Shown here: piece by piece, positions 36,770 through 46,144 of the stretch
Position numbering within the stretch: position 1 is the stretch's first letter
Layout: the number at the start of each line of letters is the position of its first letter
NCBI GenBank assembly: GCA_949372595.1
Contig: CASIAN010000017.1
Location: forward strand, 25,911-89,910
DNA from: CPC320 sp002336405
Lineage (GTDB): Bacteria > Pseudomonadota > Alphaproteobacteria > Rhodobacterales > Rhodobacteraceae
Direction of reading: 5' to 3'
DNA length: 64,000 nt
The notes under the pieces: model-generated
Databases searched by the model: none
Seen by the model: the letters and a program-made list of their open reading frames with translations, nothing else
Told to the model about the DNA's origin: nothing
Made by a program: the position numbers and the translations under genes

Positions 36770-37444
36770 ATGACCGTCTCAGCCCCCCATTCATCGCAAG
36801 AAATTGCCCGACTCACGGCGCGGATGTTGCTGGAAATAAAGGCCGTGCATTTCAATGCAGCCGAGCCTTTCACCTTGGCCTCAGGTCTCCCCAGTCCGAC
36901 CTATATCGATTGCCGCAAAGTGATCTCGTTTCCCCGCGTGCGCAGCGCACTGATGGATTTCATGTGCCAGACCCTGAGCCGCGATGCTGGTTTTGAGGCG
37001 TTTGACAATATTGCTGGTGGCGAAACCGCCGGTATTCCCTTTTCTGCGTTGGTGGCCGAACGTCTGGCGCTGCCGATGAGCTATGTCCGCAAAAAGCCCA
37101 AAGGTTATGGCCGAAATGCCCGAATCGAGGGCAATATGTCCGAGGGACAACGGGTCTTACTGGTCGAAGACCTGACCACCGACGGCGGTAGCAAACTGTC
37201 GTTTGTCGATGCGATACGCGAGACCGGTGCATCCTGCAGCCACACGGCCGTAATCTTTAATTATGGCATTTTTCCCGAGACCAAGCAGGTTCTGGGCGAT
37301 CACGGCGTCACCTTACACGCGCTGTGCACTTGGTGGGATGTTTTGGCCGAAGCAAAAATCCAACAAGTGTTCGATGCCAATACCCTGAAAGAGGTTGAGC
37401 AATTCTTGCAAGCGCCCCGTGACTGGCAGGACGCGCATAAATAA
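36770..37444 (+). CDS. pyrE: Orotate phosphoribosyltransferase
   Basis: Joins orotate and PRPP to orotidine 5'-phosphate. 224 residues. The PRPP motif is VLLVEDLTTDGGSK, with the flexible-loop region YVRKKPKGYGRNARIEG before it. It stands next to pyrC on the same strand. Confidence 0.96.
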   Translation: MTVSAPHSSQEIARLTARMLLEIKAVHFNAAEPFTLASGLPSPTYIDCRKVISFPRVRSALMDFMCQTLSRDAGFEAFDNIAGGETAGIPFSALVAERLALPMSYVRKKPKGYGRNARIEGNMSEGQRVLLVEDLTTDGGSKLSFVDAIRETGASCSHTAVIFNYGIFPETKQVLGDHGVTLHALCTWWDVLAEAKIQQVFDANTLKEVEQFLQAPRDWQDAHK

Positions 37445-37552
37445 GTCCCAAAGTCAAAGTCCGGAAAACAATTTCTCTGGACATGGATTGTACGAGCGTA
37501 CACAAAATGCTGGGGTCTGGGCCTGTTTGGTGCTATATGATGTATGTTAATC

Positions 37553-37572
37553 CTATCCACAACTTATCCACA
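37553..37572. promoter_or_regulatory. Two adjacent DnaA boxes upstream of dnaB
   Basis: CTATCCACA (37553-37561) and TTATCCACA (37564-37572), separated by two bases, in the same orientation. The second is an exact TTATNCACA box; the first differs at position 1. They lie 70-90 bases before the dnaB start. Confidence 0.7.
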
Positions 37573-37641
37573 GAAACATACAATTTGCACAGGCAAGCCT
37601 TGGTGGATTACCACCAACTGGGATAAACGCGGGGCACCACC

Positions 37642-39135
37642 ATGAACGAGATCACGGCCTTCAATGCCACCGGCGCCAATATAGAAGCTCCGGAGACCAT
37701 GCCCCATTCGATCGAAGCCGAGCAACAGCTTCTGGGCGCGATCCTAACCAATAACGACATCTATGACCGCATTGAGGCGATCATTGGGCCCGAGCATTTC
37801 TATGATCCGGTGCATGCCCGCATCTTTGAAATTTCAGCCAGCCGCATCAAGAAAAACAACCTCGCCTCACCGGTGACGCTCAAGGCTTTTATGGAGGATG
37901 ACGAGGGTCTGAAAGAACTGGGCGGCCCCGCCTATCTGGCCCGTCTTGCCGGTGCGGCGATCTCGGCGTTTGCCGCGCGTGATTATGCGCAGATGATCTA
38001 TGATCTGGGCATCCGCCGTGACCTGATCGGTCTGGGCCAAGACATCGCGGCCAAAGCCGCCAAGGTCGATGTCGATCTTGAACCCGCCGAACAGATCATC
38101 GAAGCCGAGCAAAAACTCTATAAACTGGCCGAACAAGGGCAATCGGAAAGCGGATTTCAATCGTTTCTGAAAGCCGTCACCGACGCGGTCAACATTGCCA
38201 ACGCTGCCTATCAACGCGAAGGTGGTATGTCGGGTGTCTCAACCGGCTTGATCGATATGGATAAAAAACTCGGCGGTTTGCATAAATCCGATCTGTTGAT
38301 CCTTGCCGGTCGACCCTCGATGGGCAAAACCTCGCTGGCCACCAATATCGCGTTCAACATTGCCAAGACCTACCGACGCGGCACCCGTCCCGATGGCAGT
38401 GAAGGTGCGGTTGAAGGTGGGGTTGTCGGGTTCTATAGCCTCGAGATGAGCGCCGAGCAATTGGCCGCTCGGATCCTGTCCGAGGCCTCAGAGGTGCCAT
38501 CTGAACAAATCCGCCGTGGCGATATGACCGAAGGCGAATTTCGCCGCTTTGTCGATGCCGCCAAAAGCCTTGAGGCCTGCCCGCTGTATATCGACGACAC
38601 GCCGGCGCTGCCAATCTCTCAACTGGCTGCCCGGGCGCGGCGTCTCAAACGAACCCATGGGTTGGATGTTTTAATTATCGATTATCTGCAACTGGTGCGC
38701 CCTGCCAGCGCCAAAGACAGCCGCGTCAACGAGGTGTCCGAGATCACTCAAGGTATGAAGGCCATTGCTAAGGAATTGGATATCCCGGTGATTGCGCTGT
38801 CACAGCTGTCACGGGCGGTGGAAAACCGCGAAGACAAGCGACCACAATTATCTGACCTGCGCGAATCCGGCTCAATCGAGCAGGATGCCGATGTGGTGAT
38901 GTTCGTCTTTCGCGAAGAATATTATAAAGAACGTGAAAAACCGGGCGATAATGAGCTGGATAAGATGGCAGCTTGGCAAGACGATATGGAGCGTTTGCAC
39001 GGCCGGGCCGAAGTGATTATCGGCAAGCAACGCCACGGCCCGATTGGCACGGTAGATCTGAGCTTTGAAGGGCGCTTTACCCGATTTGGCAATCTGGTCA
39101 AACCCTGGCAACAAGGCGGAGATCAGGGGTATTAA
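37642..39135 (+). CDS. dnaB: Replicative DNA helicase
   Basis: Hexameric 5'-3' helicase of the replication fork. 497 residues: N-terminal primase-interaction domain (PHSIEAEQQLLGAILTNNDI), RecA-like core with Walker A GRPSMGKTS, Walker B VLIIDYLQLV, and DnaB motifs ALSQLSRAVENREDKRP and DLRESGSIEQDADVV. No intein is present. Confidence 0.97.
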   Translation: MNEITAFNATGANIEAPETMPHSIEAEQQLLGAILTNNDIYDRIEAIIGPEHFYDPVHARIFEISASRIKKNNLASPVTLKAFMEDDEGLKELGGPAYLARLAGAAISAFAARDYAQMIYDLGIRRDLIGLGQDIAAKAAKVDVDLEPAEQIIEAEQKLYKLAEQGQSESGFQSFLKAVTDAVNIANAAYQREGGMSGVSTGLIDMDKKLGGLHKSDLLILAGRPSMGKTSLATNIAFNIAKTYRRGTRPDGSEGAVEGGVVGFYSLEMSAEQLAARILSEASEVPSEQIRRGDMTEGEFRRFVDAAKSLEACPLYIDDTPALPISQLAARARRLKRTHGLDVLIIDYLQLVRPASAKDSRVNEVSEITQGMKAIAKELDIPVIALSQLSRAVENREDKRPQLSDLRESGSIEQDADVVMFVFREEYYKEREKPGDNELDKMAAWQDDMERLHGRAEVIIGKQRHGPIGTVDLSFEGRFTRFGNLVKPWQQGGDQGY

Positions 39136-39430
39136 CCCCCGCGCAAAGGCTGTTGGGTCCCGTATGCGGATAGAATGAGTATTCCTTTAGGGGTGTAAAA
39201 TCAGCAATAAACTTCTTTAGGTTGATTTCACTTTCTATTCCTGATAGATGGTCCTCATGCAACAGAGTAGCACATTTTATTGGCCGTACCCCCTTCTCTA
39301 AGCCACGCTGATATTGCGACCCATTTCCCCGACCCTGAGACGATATCAACCTTTTCAACAGGGTCAAGAACTGGACTTTACCATGCAGAACCCGCTATAA
39401 ATCCGACGTGCAACCCCCGGTGAGCTACCG

Positions 39431-39838
39431 TTGATCACACGGTTTACAGACCTGCTTGCCCGCTTTCACGGTGACAGCTATACCTGCGATCCCGCTGTCA
39501 TCATGCGCGATGTGTTTGGGCCCATAAGCGGTGCTCGGGTGTATTTCGGCGAACATGAAAACCGCGCAATTACTTATGCAGTTTGCACGACTGAGATCGC
39601 TTTACACCGCAATCAACGCCGCCTGCATATCCATTTATTCTATGTTCTCAAGGCCCACCGGCGCACAGGTGTCGCGCAGCAGATGGTGACATATCTGCAG
39701 CAGGTGGCGCAACGTGAGGGGGCCAGCGCCCTGACTGTTAGCGCCGATCTGCAAAACGAGGCGGCGCAACAAAGTTATCTGGCAATGGGCTTTAAGCGCC
39801 GCGCGCTGACTGGCGCATATTTCCTAAAGAACTTTTAA
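39431..39838 (+). CDS. GNAT family N-acetyltransferase, N-terminus probably shortened
   Basis: 135 residues from a TTG. The acetyl-CoA site is LKAHRRTGVAQQMVTYL, and the C-terminal part ALTVSADLQNEAAQQSYLAM followed by GFKR is typical GNAT. The first beta strand of the fold would be IRRATPGELPLITRF. Its codons are present just upstream in frame but preceded by TAA with no start codon, so either translation begins at this TTG without that strand or the start codon has been lost. Substrate unknown. Confidence 0.75.
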   Translation: MITRFTDLLARFHGDSYTCDPAVIMRDVFGPISGARVYFGEHENRAITYAVCTTEIALHRNQRRLHIHLFYVLKAHRRTGVAQQMVTYLQQVAQREGASALTVSADLQNEAAQQSYLAMGFKRRALTGAYFLKNF

Positions 39839-39982
39839 TCTGACAGCTCTGCACCCCTGCGCAGGTTCGACAAAGCGCCATCACCTTTGGCTACGTGCCA
39901 TGTGGACAATACTGATCCATTTTACCCGACCCAAACGCCGCTTTGTGCTTGACCTTACCGGCGCGCCAATCAAGAAACAGAT

Positions 39983-41020
39983 ATGAGCACCGCAACACTC
40001 CGTATTGATCTGCAAGCCTTGGCCGCCAATTGGCAGGCGCTGGATACCATAGGCACCTGCGAGACCGCAGCGGTTGTTAAGGCAGACGGCTATGGGTTGG
40101 GCAGCGCACAGGTCGCAACGGCTTTGGCCAAGGCAGGGGCCCGCAAGTTTTTCGTCGCTGTGGCCGAAGAGGGCGTCGCGGTGCGTAACGCCCTTGGCCC
40201 CGACCCCGAAATTTTCGTGTTTTCAGGTCACATGGCTGGAGATACAGACCTATTGCAACAAGCTGGCCTGATACCGCTGATCAATTCCGCCCAACAGCTG
40301 CAGCGCCATCTTCAGGCCCTGCCCGGCCATGGTTTTGGCTTGCAACTGGACACAGGAATGAACCGCCTCGGACTAGAGCCGTCTGACTGGCGGGATCTGC
40401 GCCAGCAGGCATTAGCGCATGACCCGGTACTGGTTATCAGCCATTTGGCCTGTGCCGATACGCCCAATCACGCGATGAATGCAGCACAGCTTGCATGCTT
40501 TCGCGATATGACCGACGATTTACAGATCCCACGCTCGCTCTCTGCAACCGGTGGAATACTTTTGGGACCAGAGTATCATTTTGACCTGACCCGCCCCGGC
40601 ATCGGCCTATACGGCGGGGCCCCCTATTGTGCCGCCCACCCTGTGGTGTCGCTGTCGCTGCCGGTGATCCAGATCCGGGACGTAGTGGAAGGCGAAACCG
40701 TCGGCTACGGCAATACGTGGTCTGCCGCGCGGCCCAGCCGTATCGCCACGGTTTCGGCGGGCTATGCAGACGGTTTGATACGGGCCATGGGACCGCATCT
40801 GTCGCTGTTCGACGGTGCCACCGCCTGCCCGATCGTGGGCCGCATTTCGATGGACCTGATCACTGTCGATGTCACCGAGCTGAGCCAAGTACCGGAGGCG
40901 CTTTTCATGCTCAACACCCATCAAACGATCGAATCCCTCGCCGAGGCTGGCGGCACCATCGGCTATGAAGTTCTGACCGCACTGGGGGCCCGCTACAACC
41001 GGGTCCATGTGAGCCCATGA
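39983..41020 (+). CDS. alr: Alanine racemase
   Basis: PLP enzyme making D-alanine for peptidoglycan. 345 residues. PLP lysine is Lys33 in AAVVKADGYGLG; the catalytic Tyr lies in VSAGYADG and the C-terminal domain has GRISMDLITVDVT. The stop overlaps the mlaE start by four bases (ATGA). Confidence 0.95.
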   Translation: MSTATLRIDLQALAANWQALDTIGTCETAAVVKADGYGLGSAQVATALAKAGARKFFVAVAEEGVAVRNALGPDPEIFVFSGHMAGDTDLLQQAGLIPLINSAQQLQRHLQALPGHGFGLQLDTGMNRLGLEPSDWRDLRQQALAHDPVLVISHLACADTPNHAMNAAQLACFRDMTDDLQIPRSLSATGGILLGPEYHFDLTRPGIGLYGGAPYCAAHPVVSLSLPVIQIRDVVEGETVGYGNTWSAARPSRIATVSAGYADGLIRAMGPHLSLFDGATACPIVGRISMDLITVDVTELSQVPEALFMLNTHQTIESLAEAGGTIGYEVLTALGARYNRVHVSP

Positions 41021-41799
41021 CCCTGCTCGCCCCCCTTGCCGCTGTCGGCCGCTCGGTTTTGGCGCTCTTGCAGCAGGTCGGCCAGGTCAGCCTGTTTGCT
41101 GCCAACACTCTGTCACATCTGGCGCGCCCACCTTTTTATCCGCGTGAATTTCTGGCGGCGCTGTTTCAGATCGGCTGGTTATCACTGCCAGTTGTCGGTC
41201 TGACCGCTTTTTTCACTGGAGGGGCATTGGCGCTGCAAATCTATGCAGGAGGTGCCCGGTTTAACGCTGAGGCGGTGGTGCCCTCTATTGTGGCCATAGG
41301 TATGGTGCGCGAACTGGGTCCTGTGCTGGGCGGCCTGATGGTTGCAGCCCGAGTGGCAAGCTCGATCGCCGCTGAGCTGGGCACGATGAAGGTCACCGAA
41401 CAAATCGACGCTCTGGTAACGCTTTCAACCGATCCAATGAAGTTTCTTACGCTGCCGCGGGTCTTGGCCGCAACACTGGCCATGCCAGTTCTTGTGGCAG
41501 TTGGCGACACGATTGGTATCATGGGGGGGTATCTTGTCGCCGTGGCGCGACTTGAATTTAATGCTGCCACCTATCTGGCTAATACCGTTGATTTTTTACA
41601 GCTTTGGGACATACTTTCAGGGCTGGTCAAAGGCGCGGTCTTTGGATTTATTGTGGCGTTGATGGGCTGTTATTATGGCATGACATCAGGGCGGGGTGCT
41701 CAAGGGGTTGGACAGGCCACAAAAACTGCCGTGGTCGTAGCCAGCGTGCTTATACTTGCCGCCAACTATCTCCTGACAGAGGTGTTTTTCTCCGCATGA
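41017..41799 (+). CDS. mlaE: MlaE-type lipid ABC transporter permease
   Basis: 260 residues with five or so membrane helices and the MlaE/YrbE family core (VPSIVAIGMVRELGPVLGGL, then MVAARVASSIAAELGTMKVT and EQIDAL). Membrane part of an outer-membrane lipid asymmetry or lipid uptake system. Overlaps alr upstream and mlaF downstream, each by ATGA. No mlaD substrate-binding gene follows. Confidence 0.92.
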   Translation: MTLLAPLAAVGRSVLALLQQVGQVSLFAANTLSHLARPPFYPREFLAALFQIGWLSLPVVGLTAFFTGGALALQIYAGGARFNAEAVVPSIVAIGMVRELGPVLGGLMVAARVASSIAAELGTMKVTEQIDALVTLSTDPMKFLTLPRVLAATLAMPVLVAVGDTIGIMGGYLVAVARLEFNAATYLANTVDFLQLWDILSGLVKGAVFGFIVALMGCYYGMTSGRGAQGVGQATKTAVVVASVLILAANYLLTEVFFSA

Positions 41800-42542
41800 T
41801 TGAGCTGACCAACATCCACAAACGCTTTGGGGCAAACAAAGTACTTCAGGGAACCTCGCTGGTGGTTCCAAAAGGTACGTCTTTGGTGATTATCGGCGGC
41901 TCTGGCACTGGAAAATCGATCACGCTGAAATGCATATTAGGCTTGGTCAAACCCGATAGCGGCACAATTAAAATTGATGGGCGCGACATCAGCAGAGGCG
42001 ACCGCGATGCGTTTCTTGCTCGGTTTGGTATGTTATTTCAGGGCGCTGCGTTGTTTGATTCAATCCCCGTTTGGCAAAACGTGGCGTTTCGGCTGTTGCG
42101 CGGCACGCTTAAACGACCCTTCGAAGAGGCCCGCGAGATCGCCGTTGAAAAACTGCGTCGTGTAGGATTAACGCCTGATGTGGCGGATAAATTCCCCGCA
42201 GAGCTTTCTGGTGGCATGCAAAAACGCGTCGGATTGGCCCGCGCAATCGCCGCCGAGCCCGAAATTATTTTCTTTGACGAACCCACCACGGGTCTTGACC
42301 CGATCATGGCTGGGGTAATCAACGAATTAATCCGTGAAATTGTGGTTGAAATGGGCGCCACTGCGATGACCATTACCCACGACATGACTTCGGTGCGGGC
42401 AATTGCCGACACCGTCGCCATGCTACATGACGGGGTGATTAAATGGACCGGCCCCGTGGCCGAAATGGACAACTCAGGCGATCCCTATTTAGACCAGTTT
42501 ATCTATGGCCGTGCCGATGGACCGATTGAGGCGGTACGCTAG
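41796..42542 (+). CDS. mlaF: MlaF-type ABC transporter ATPase
   Basis: 248 residues. Walker A GGSGTGKS, signature LSGGMQKRVGLARAIA (the Mla-type GGMQKR), Walker B IIFFDEPTTGLDPIMAG, H-loop THDM. The ATG at 41796 is used because it overlaps the mlaE stop; the frame is open further upstream. Partner of mlaE. Confidence 0.93.
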   Translation: MIELTNIHKRFGANKVLQGTSLVVPKGTSLVIIGGSGTGKSITLKCILGLVKPDSGTIKIDGRDISRGDRDAFLARFGMLFQGAALFDSIPVWQNVAFRLLRGTLKRPFEEAREIAVEKLRRVGLTPDVADKFPAELSGGMQKRVGLARAIAAEPEIIFFDEPTTGLDPIMAGVINELIREIVVEMGATAMTITHDMTSVRAIADTVAMLHDGVIKWTGPVAEMDNSGDPYLDQFIYGRADGPIEAVR

Positions 42543-42574
42543 GGCCCCTTCCCCTTGGCAGTACACGCGCGCGC

Positions 42575-42901
42575 CTAGGCTGCAGCGAGATAGGGGATTG
42601 TGCCGACAATATCAGTATCGTCAATCATCTGGAAACTGTTTATGCCACCGGCTTGTCGGGCCTTGCCATATGGTGCGTAATCGGGATCGCTAGCAAACGC
42701 CACGACCGAGGCCGCATCTGGAAACTGCAAAATCGCAATCAAGGTATTGCCACGGTCCTCCCCTTCGAGGACAGTCACATTACGGCTGAGGGTCAGATAT
42801 TTACCGCCGTGCTTTTCCACAATTGGGTGCACATTGGCGCCGTAATCAGACACCCAACTATCATTGCTCAGTTTGATTTCTGCGATTACAAAGACACTCA
42901 T
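42575..42901 (-). CDS. DUF1330 family small protein
   Basis: 108 residues, dimeric alpha-beta-barrel-like (VFVIAEIKLSNDSWVSDYGA, FPDAASVVAFASDPDYAPYG). Function of DUF1330 is unknown. GGGGGA precedes the ATG at 42901. It converges on mlaF with a 32-base gap. Confidence 0.85.
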   Translation of the reverse strand: MSVFVIAEIKLSNDSWVSDYGANVHPIVEKHGGKYLTLSRNVTVLEGEDRGNTLIAILQFPDAASVVAFASDPDYAPYGKARQAGGINSFQMIDDTDIVGTIPYLAAA

Positions 42902-43035
42902 AACAGCATCCCCCATTTGTGTATTTTATGTGGCTTGCAGGGATATATTAAAAAGGTTGGGAAATCGTCGTAAAAATGCGTATCAAAAGCCTGGATTAAT
43001 AGTTTGCAAGCCTGCGCTCGGCAACATCCGCTCTA

Positions 43036-43090
43036 AATTATTTGCCCGGAATTATCTGCCCGGAATTATTTACCCAGAATTATCCGCAAG
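43036..43090. repeat. 14-bp tandem repeat, nearly four copies
   Basis: Units AATTATTTGCCCGG, AATTATCTGCCCGG, AATTATTTACCCAG and a partial AATTATCCGCAAG run head to tail, about 80 bases upstream of the pqiA-like gene. Slipped-strand expansion is the likely origin; a regulatory role is possible. Confidence 0.8.
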
Positions 43091-43167
43091 ACAAAAAGCG
43101 ACAGGGCTTGCCTGCTCAAAGCGGTACGCTTACTGACAACCCATTGCATGCAATAAAAGGGCGGTTC

Positions 43168-43602
43168 ATGTCCCAGATAAAACTAATAAATCTGTGCCTG
43201 TTAGTGCTGTTTCCCTGCGCCTGGTTTGCCCCGTTGCTGCGGGCTGGGTTGTTGCCCCTGTTCGGACTGTCCGAAATTACCCTGGTGACCGGGTTGCAAA
43301 GCCTGTGGCAAAACGACAAATTTCTCGCAATCATTGTATTTCTATGTGCGTTTCTTGCCCCCTATGCCAAAATAATAGGACTGGCGCTGGTGCATTTCAA
43401 CCGGCTCTCAAGACGCATTTTACCGCTGCTGTTCCTGCTTGGCAGATTGGCGATGGCCGAGGTGTTTCTCATCGCGCTCTATGTCACGGTGATCAAAGGC
43501 ATTGGCATTGGCACGGTCGAAACCGCATGGGGCCTTTATCTGTTGACTGGGTGTATTTTGGCCTCTTTAGCTTTGAGCCATTTGACGGCACGGCAGCACT
43601 AG
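43168..43602 (+). CDS. PqiA-like (paraquat-inducible protein A) membrane protein
   Basis: 144 residues, four hydrophobic segments. It has the core of one PqiA half (FAPLLRAGLLPLFGLSEITL, LCAFLAPYAKIIGLALVHFN), without the cysteine-rich ends of classical PqiA. Membrane part of envelope lipid transport systems in other bacteria. The ATG at 43168 is chosen because the hydrophobic sequence begins right after it. radA starts 15 bases downstream. Confidence 0.8.
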   Translation: MSQIKLINLCLLVLFPCAWFAPLLRAGLLPLFGLSEITLVTGLQSLWQNDKFLAIIVFLCAFLAPYAKIIGLALVHFNRLSRRILPLLFLLGRLAMAEVFLIALYVTVIKGIGIGTVETAWGLYLLTGCILASLALSHLTARQH

Positions 43603-43616
43603 GGCAGTAAGGCGTC

Positions 43617-44981
43617 ATGGCAAAACAAAAATCTTTTTCCTGCGCCGCCTGTGGTGCCGTCTCGACCAAATGGGCCGGCCAATGCGAAGCTTGCAACGCG
43701 TGGAATACCATTTCAGAAGACAGCGGGTTATCAACTGGACCAGCCAAAAAATCTCTTGGAGCCAAACGCGGCAGATCGATGGTGCTCAGCGATCTAAGCA
43801 GCACCGAGGCCCCACCACCACGCACCTGTAGCGGCGTGGCCGAATTGGATCGCGTGCTCGGAGGCGGGTTGGTTCCCGCCTCGGCGATCCTGGTTGGGGG
43901 GGATCCGGGCATCGGAAAATCGACGCTGTTGCTGCAGGCCGCCGCACATTTCGCCCTTGCCGGTCTGAAAACTCTGTATGTTTCAGGCGAAGAAGCCAGC
44001 GCGCAGGTACGCATGCGCGCCCAGCGACTTGGGCTGGCATCGGCCCCGGTGCAATTGGCCACCGAAACCAACCTGCGCGACATACTGACTACGCTGGACG
44101 CAGAAAAACCGCAGTTGGTCATCATCGATTCCATTCAGACAATGTGGGCAGATCATGTCGACAGCGCCCCGGGCAGCGTGTCACAAGTGCGCGCGGCCGC
44201 ACATGAACTGACCAGTTTTGCCAAGCGAAAAGGCGTCTCAGTGGTGCTGGTGGGACATGTCACGAAAGATGGCCAGATTGCCGGACCGCGGGTGGTTGAA
44301 CATATGGTGGATACAGTGCTGTATTTCGAAGGCGAGCGCGGTCATCAGTTTCGTATCCTGAGAGCCGTGAAAAACCGCTTTGGTCCCGCCGATGAAATCG
44401 GCGTGTTTGAAATGACGGGCCGTGGACTGGCCGAAGTGGCGAACCCATCGGCGCTGTTTTTATCCGAGCGCGGCAACGCAAGTCCGGGATCGGTGGTGTT
44501 TGCCGGTATTGAGGGCACCCGCCCCATGTTGGTGGAATTACAAGCGCTTGTTGCGCCCTCGCCACATTCACAGCCACGGCGCGCCGTGGTTGGCTGGGAC
44601 AGTGGCCGTCTTGCGATGATTCTCGCGGTGCTTGAAGCGCGCTGCGGCATCCCGTTTGCCGGTCTAGACGTCTATCTCAATGTTGCCGGCGGGATGAAAA
44701 TATCCGAACCTGCCGCCGATCTCGCAGTCGCTGCTGCACTTTTATCGGCACGTGAAGACAGCAGCCTGCCAGACAATACAGTGGTTTTTGGCGAAATAAG
44801 CCTTTCTGGCGCGCTGCGGCCCGTCAGTCAGACAGAAAACAGGTTGAAAGAAGCGCAAAAACTTGGTTTCACAGGGGCGATCACACCTGCTGGTGGCGCA
44901 TCACGTGGCGACACCGAGATGAACGTGACGCAAGTGGCAGACCTACCCGGCTTGGTCGGAGATATATTTGGCGCCGGTTAG
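43617..44981 (+). CDS. radA: DNA repair protein RadA
   Basis: Branch-migration ATPase of recombination. 454 residues: N-terminal zinc finger (SCAACGAVSTKWAGQCEACN), Walker A GGDPGIGKST, RadA-specific KNRFG (RAVKNRFGPADEIG) and a Lon-like C-terminal domain (GLDVYLNVAGGMKISEPAAD). cvpA follows 25 bases later. Confidence 0.97.
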   Translation: MAKQKSFSCAACGAVSTKWAGQCEACNAWNTISEDSGLSTGPAKKSLGAKRGRSMVLSDLSSTEAPPPRTCSGVAELDRVLGGGLVPASAILVGGDPGIGKSTLLLQAAAHFALAGLKTLYVSGEEASAQVRMRAQRLGLASAPVQLATETNLRDILTTLDAEKPQLVIIDSIQTMWADHVDSAPGSVSQVRAAAHELTSFAKRKGVSVVLVGHVTKDGQIAGPRVVEHMVDTVLYFEGERGHQFRILRAVKNRFGPADEIGVFEMTGRGLAEVANPSALFLSERGNASPGSVVFAGIEGTRPMLVELQALVAPSPHSQPRRAVVGWDSGRLAMILAVLEARCGIPFAGLDVYLNVAGGMKISEPAADLAVAAALLSAREDSSLPDNTVVFGEISLSGALRPVSQTENRLKEAQKLGFTGAITPAGGASRGDTEMNVTQVADLPGLVGDIFGAG

Positions 44982-45006
44982 CCGGTCGAGAAAGGCAAAC
45001 GAGAAG

Positions 45007-45567
45007 ATGGACAGTTTCACCATCGTCGATGGTATCGTCGCAGCAGTGGTCGTCCTGTCGGCCCTATTGGCGTTTTCACGCGGATTTACGCGCGAGGCGA
45101 TGGCGATTGCCGGATGGGTGGTCGCCGCCTATTTAGCGACATTTTTTTCCCCAGCAGTTGTGCCGCTGGTCAAAGAAATTCCTGTGGTTGGCGATTTCCT
45201 TGCAGACAGTTGCGAACTATCAATCATCGTTTCTTTTGCCGTTATCTTTGCTGTTGCTTTGGTCGTTGTGTCGCTGTTCACGCCGCTTTTATCGTCGCTT
45301 ATGAACAATAGCTACGTAAACCGAATTGACCAAGGATTGGGCTTGTTGTTTGGCGTTGCGCGGGGCATTCTTTTGATCGCTGTAGCGTTTTTCGTCTATA
45401 ATGTGGCTCTTACCTCACAGAGCTACGCAGCCATTGACGACAGCCGCTCGGCGCAGATTTTTGGAGATCTGACAGTCAAAATAGAAGAGCGCAATCCAGA
45501 GCTGGCGCTTGGTTGGATCACCGAACAATATGAAAATATTGTTGGCCACTGCATAATTGCAAAGTAA
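45007..45567 (+). CDS. cvpA: CvpA family membrane protein
   Basis: 186 residues, four membrane helices, with the CvpA pattern (MDSFTIVDGIVAAVVVLSAL, FSRGFTREAMAIAGWVVAAY, YVNRIDQGLGLLFGVARG). Inner-membrane protein needed for envelope stress resistance or colicin V export in relatives. The ATG at 45007 has GAGAAG just before. The order radA-cvpA-purF is usual in alphaproteobacteria; here one small gene lies between cvpA and purF. Confidence 0.92.
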   Translation: MDSFTIVDGIVAAVVVLSALLAFSRGFTREAMAIAGWVVAAYLATFFSPAVVPLVKEIPVVGDFLADSCELSIIVSFAVIFAVALVVVSLFTPLLSSLMNNSYVNRIDQGLGLLFGVARGILLIAVAFFVYNVALTSQSYAAIDDSRSAQIFGDLTVKIEERNPELALGWITEQYENIVGHCIIAK

Positions 45568-45877
45568 TTTGGCGCGGCGTTGCTAACTGGGTTCACGCGC
45601 GCCGGTCCTCAGAGTAACGAGCGTCCTGTCACGCTGCTCTGCAGACTGGACTTGCCAAACTGGCCTGCCTTGCAAAACTGCCCGAACCTGCCTGCGTATG
45701 ACATCGGTATTTTCTACCGTTAATTAAGTAATATCGGTGCCTTACCGAGGTTGCACAGCATTCTTAGCGCGCGCCAAATCAACCATTCCAACGGGTATCA
45801 ACCGATAACCAAATGCTGTTTTCCAAAACAAAGAAAACCTGAGGACCAAAACACAAAAAACTCATTGGGAGGAAACT
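45568..45877. other. Intergenic region with two short hairpins
   Basis: 310 bases after cvpA. CGGTA-TTTTC-TACCG (about 45702-45720) and TCGGT-GCCTT-ACCGA (about 45733-45749) are short related hairpins. The first could help end cvpA transcription, but neither has a T-run. Otherwise nothing recognised. Confidence 0.35.
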
Positions 45878-46144
45878 ATGCCGACTTTAATCATGACAGG
45901 GAAGCTGGAAAAATCATGGAATCATTGGGTTGCGACCGATGATGGATATAAATCAGCGCGCCAAGCCGTTGGCACGAAAGATATTTATCGCGGTCATAGT
46001 GCAGATGCCCCCACATCGATACACGCGGTATCTTGGACCCCCTCGACGCAGGTTTGGGAGGACTTTATGGCTGCGAATGGCGAGGTTATTAAAGAGGCCG
46101 AGCTTATTGCCGATTCCACACAAGTCACCATCTGCTCTGACTAG
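45878..46144 (+). CDS. Small conserved-looking protein, DUF3764-like
   Basis: 88 residues: MPTLIMTGKLEKSWNHWVAT, then KDIYRGHSADAPTSIHAVSW and WEDFMAANGEVIKEAELI. The layout recalls small proteins of the DUF3764 type (a dimeric alpha-beta fold); this is a resemblance, not a firm match. TTGGGAGGAAAC precedes the ATG, a strong ribosome-binding site. Inserted between cvpA and purF. Confidence 0.6.
   Translation: MPTLIMTGKLEKSWNHWVATDDGYKSARQAVGTKDIYRGHSADAPTSIHAVSWTPSTQVWEDFMAANGEVIKEAELIADSTQVTICSD

Noticed and set aside
37553..37572. Chromosomal replication origin
   Set aside because: Only two DnaA boxes, no visible AT-rich unwinding element, and neighbours (pyrE, dnaB) are not typical origin genes of the group.
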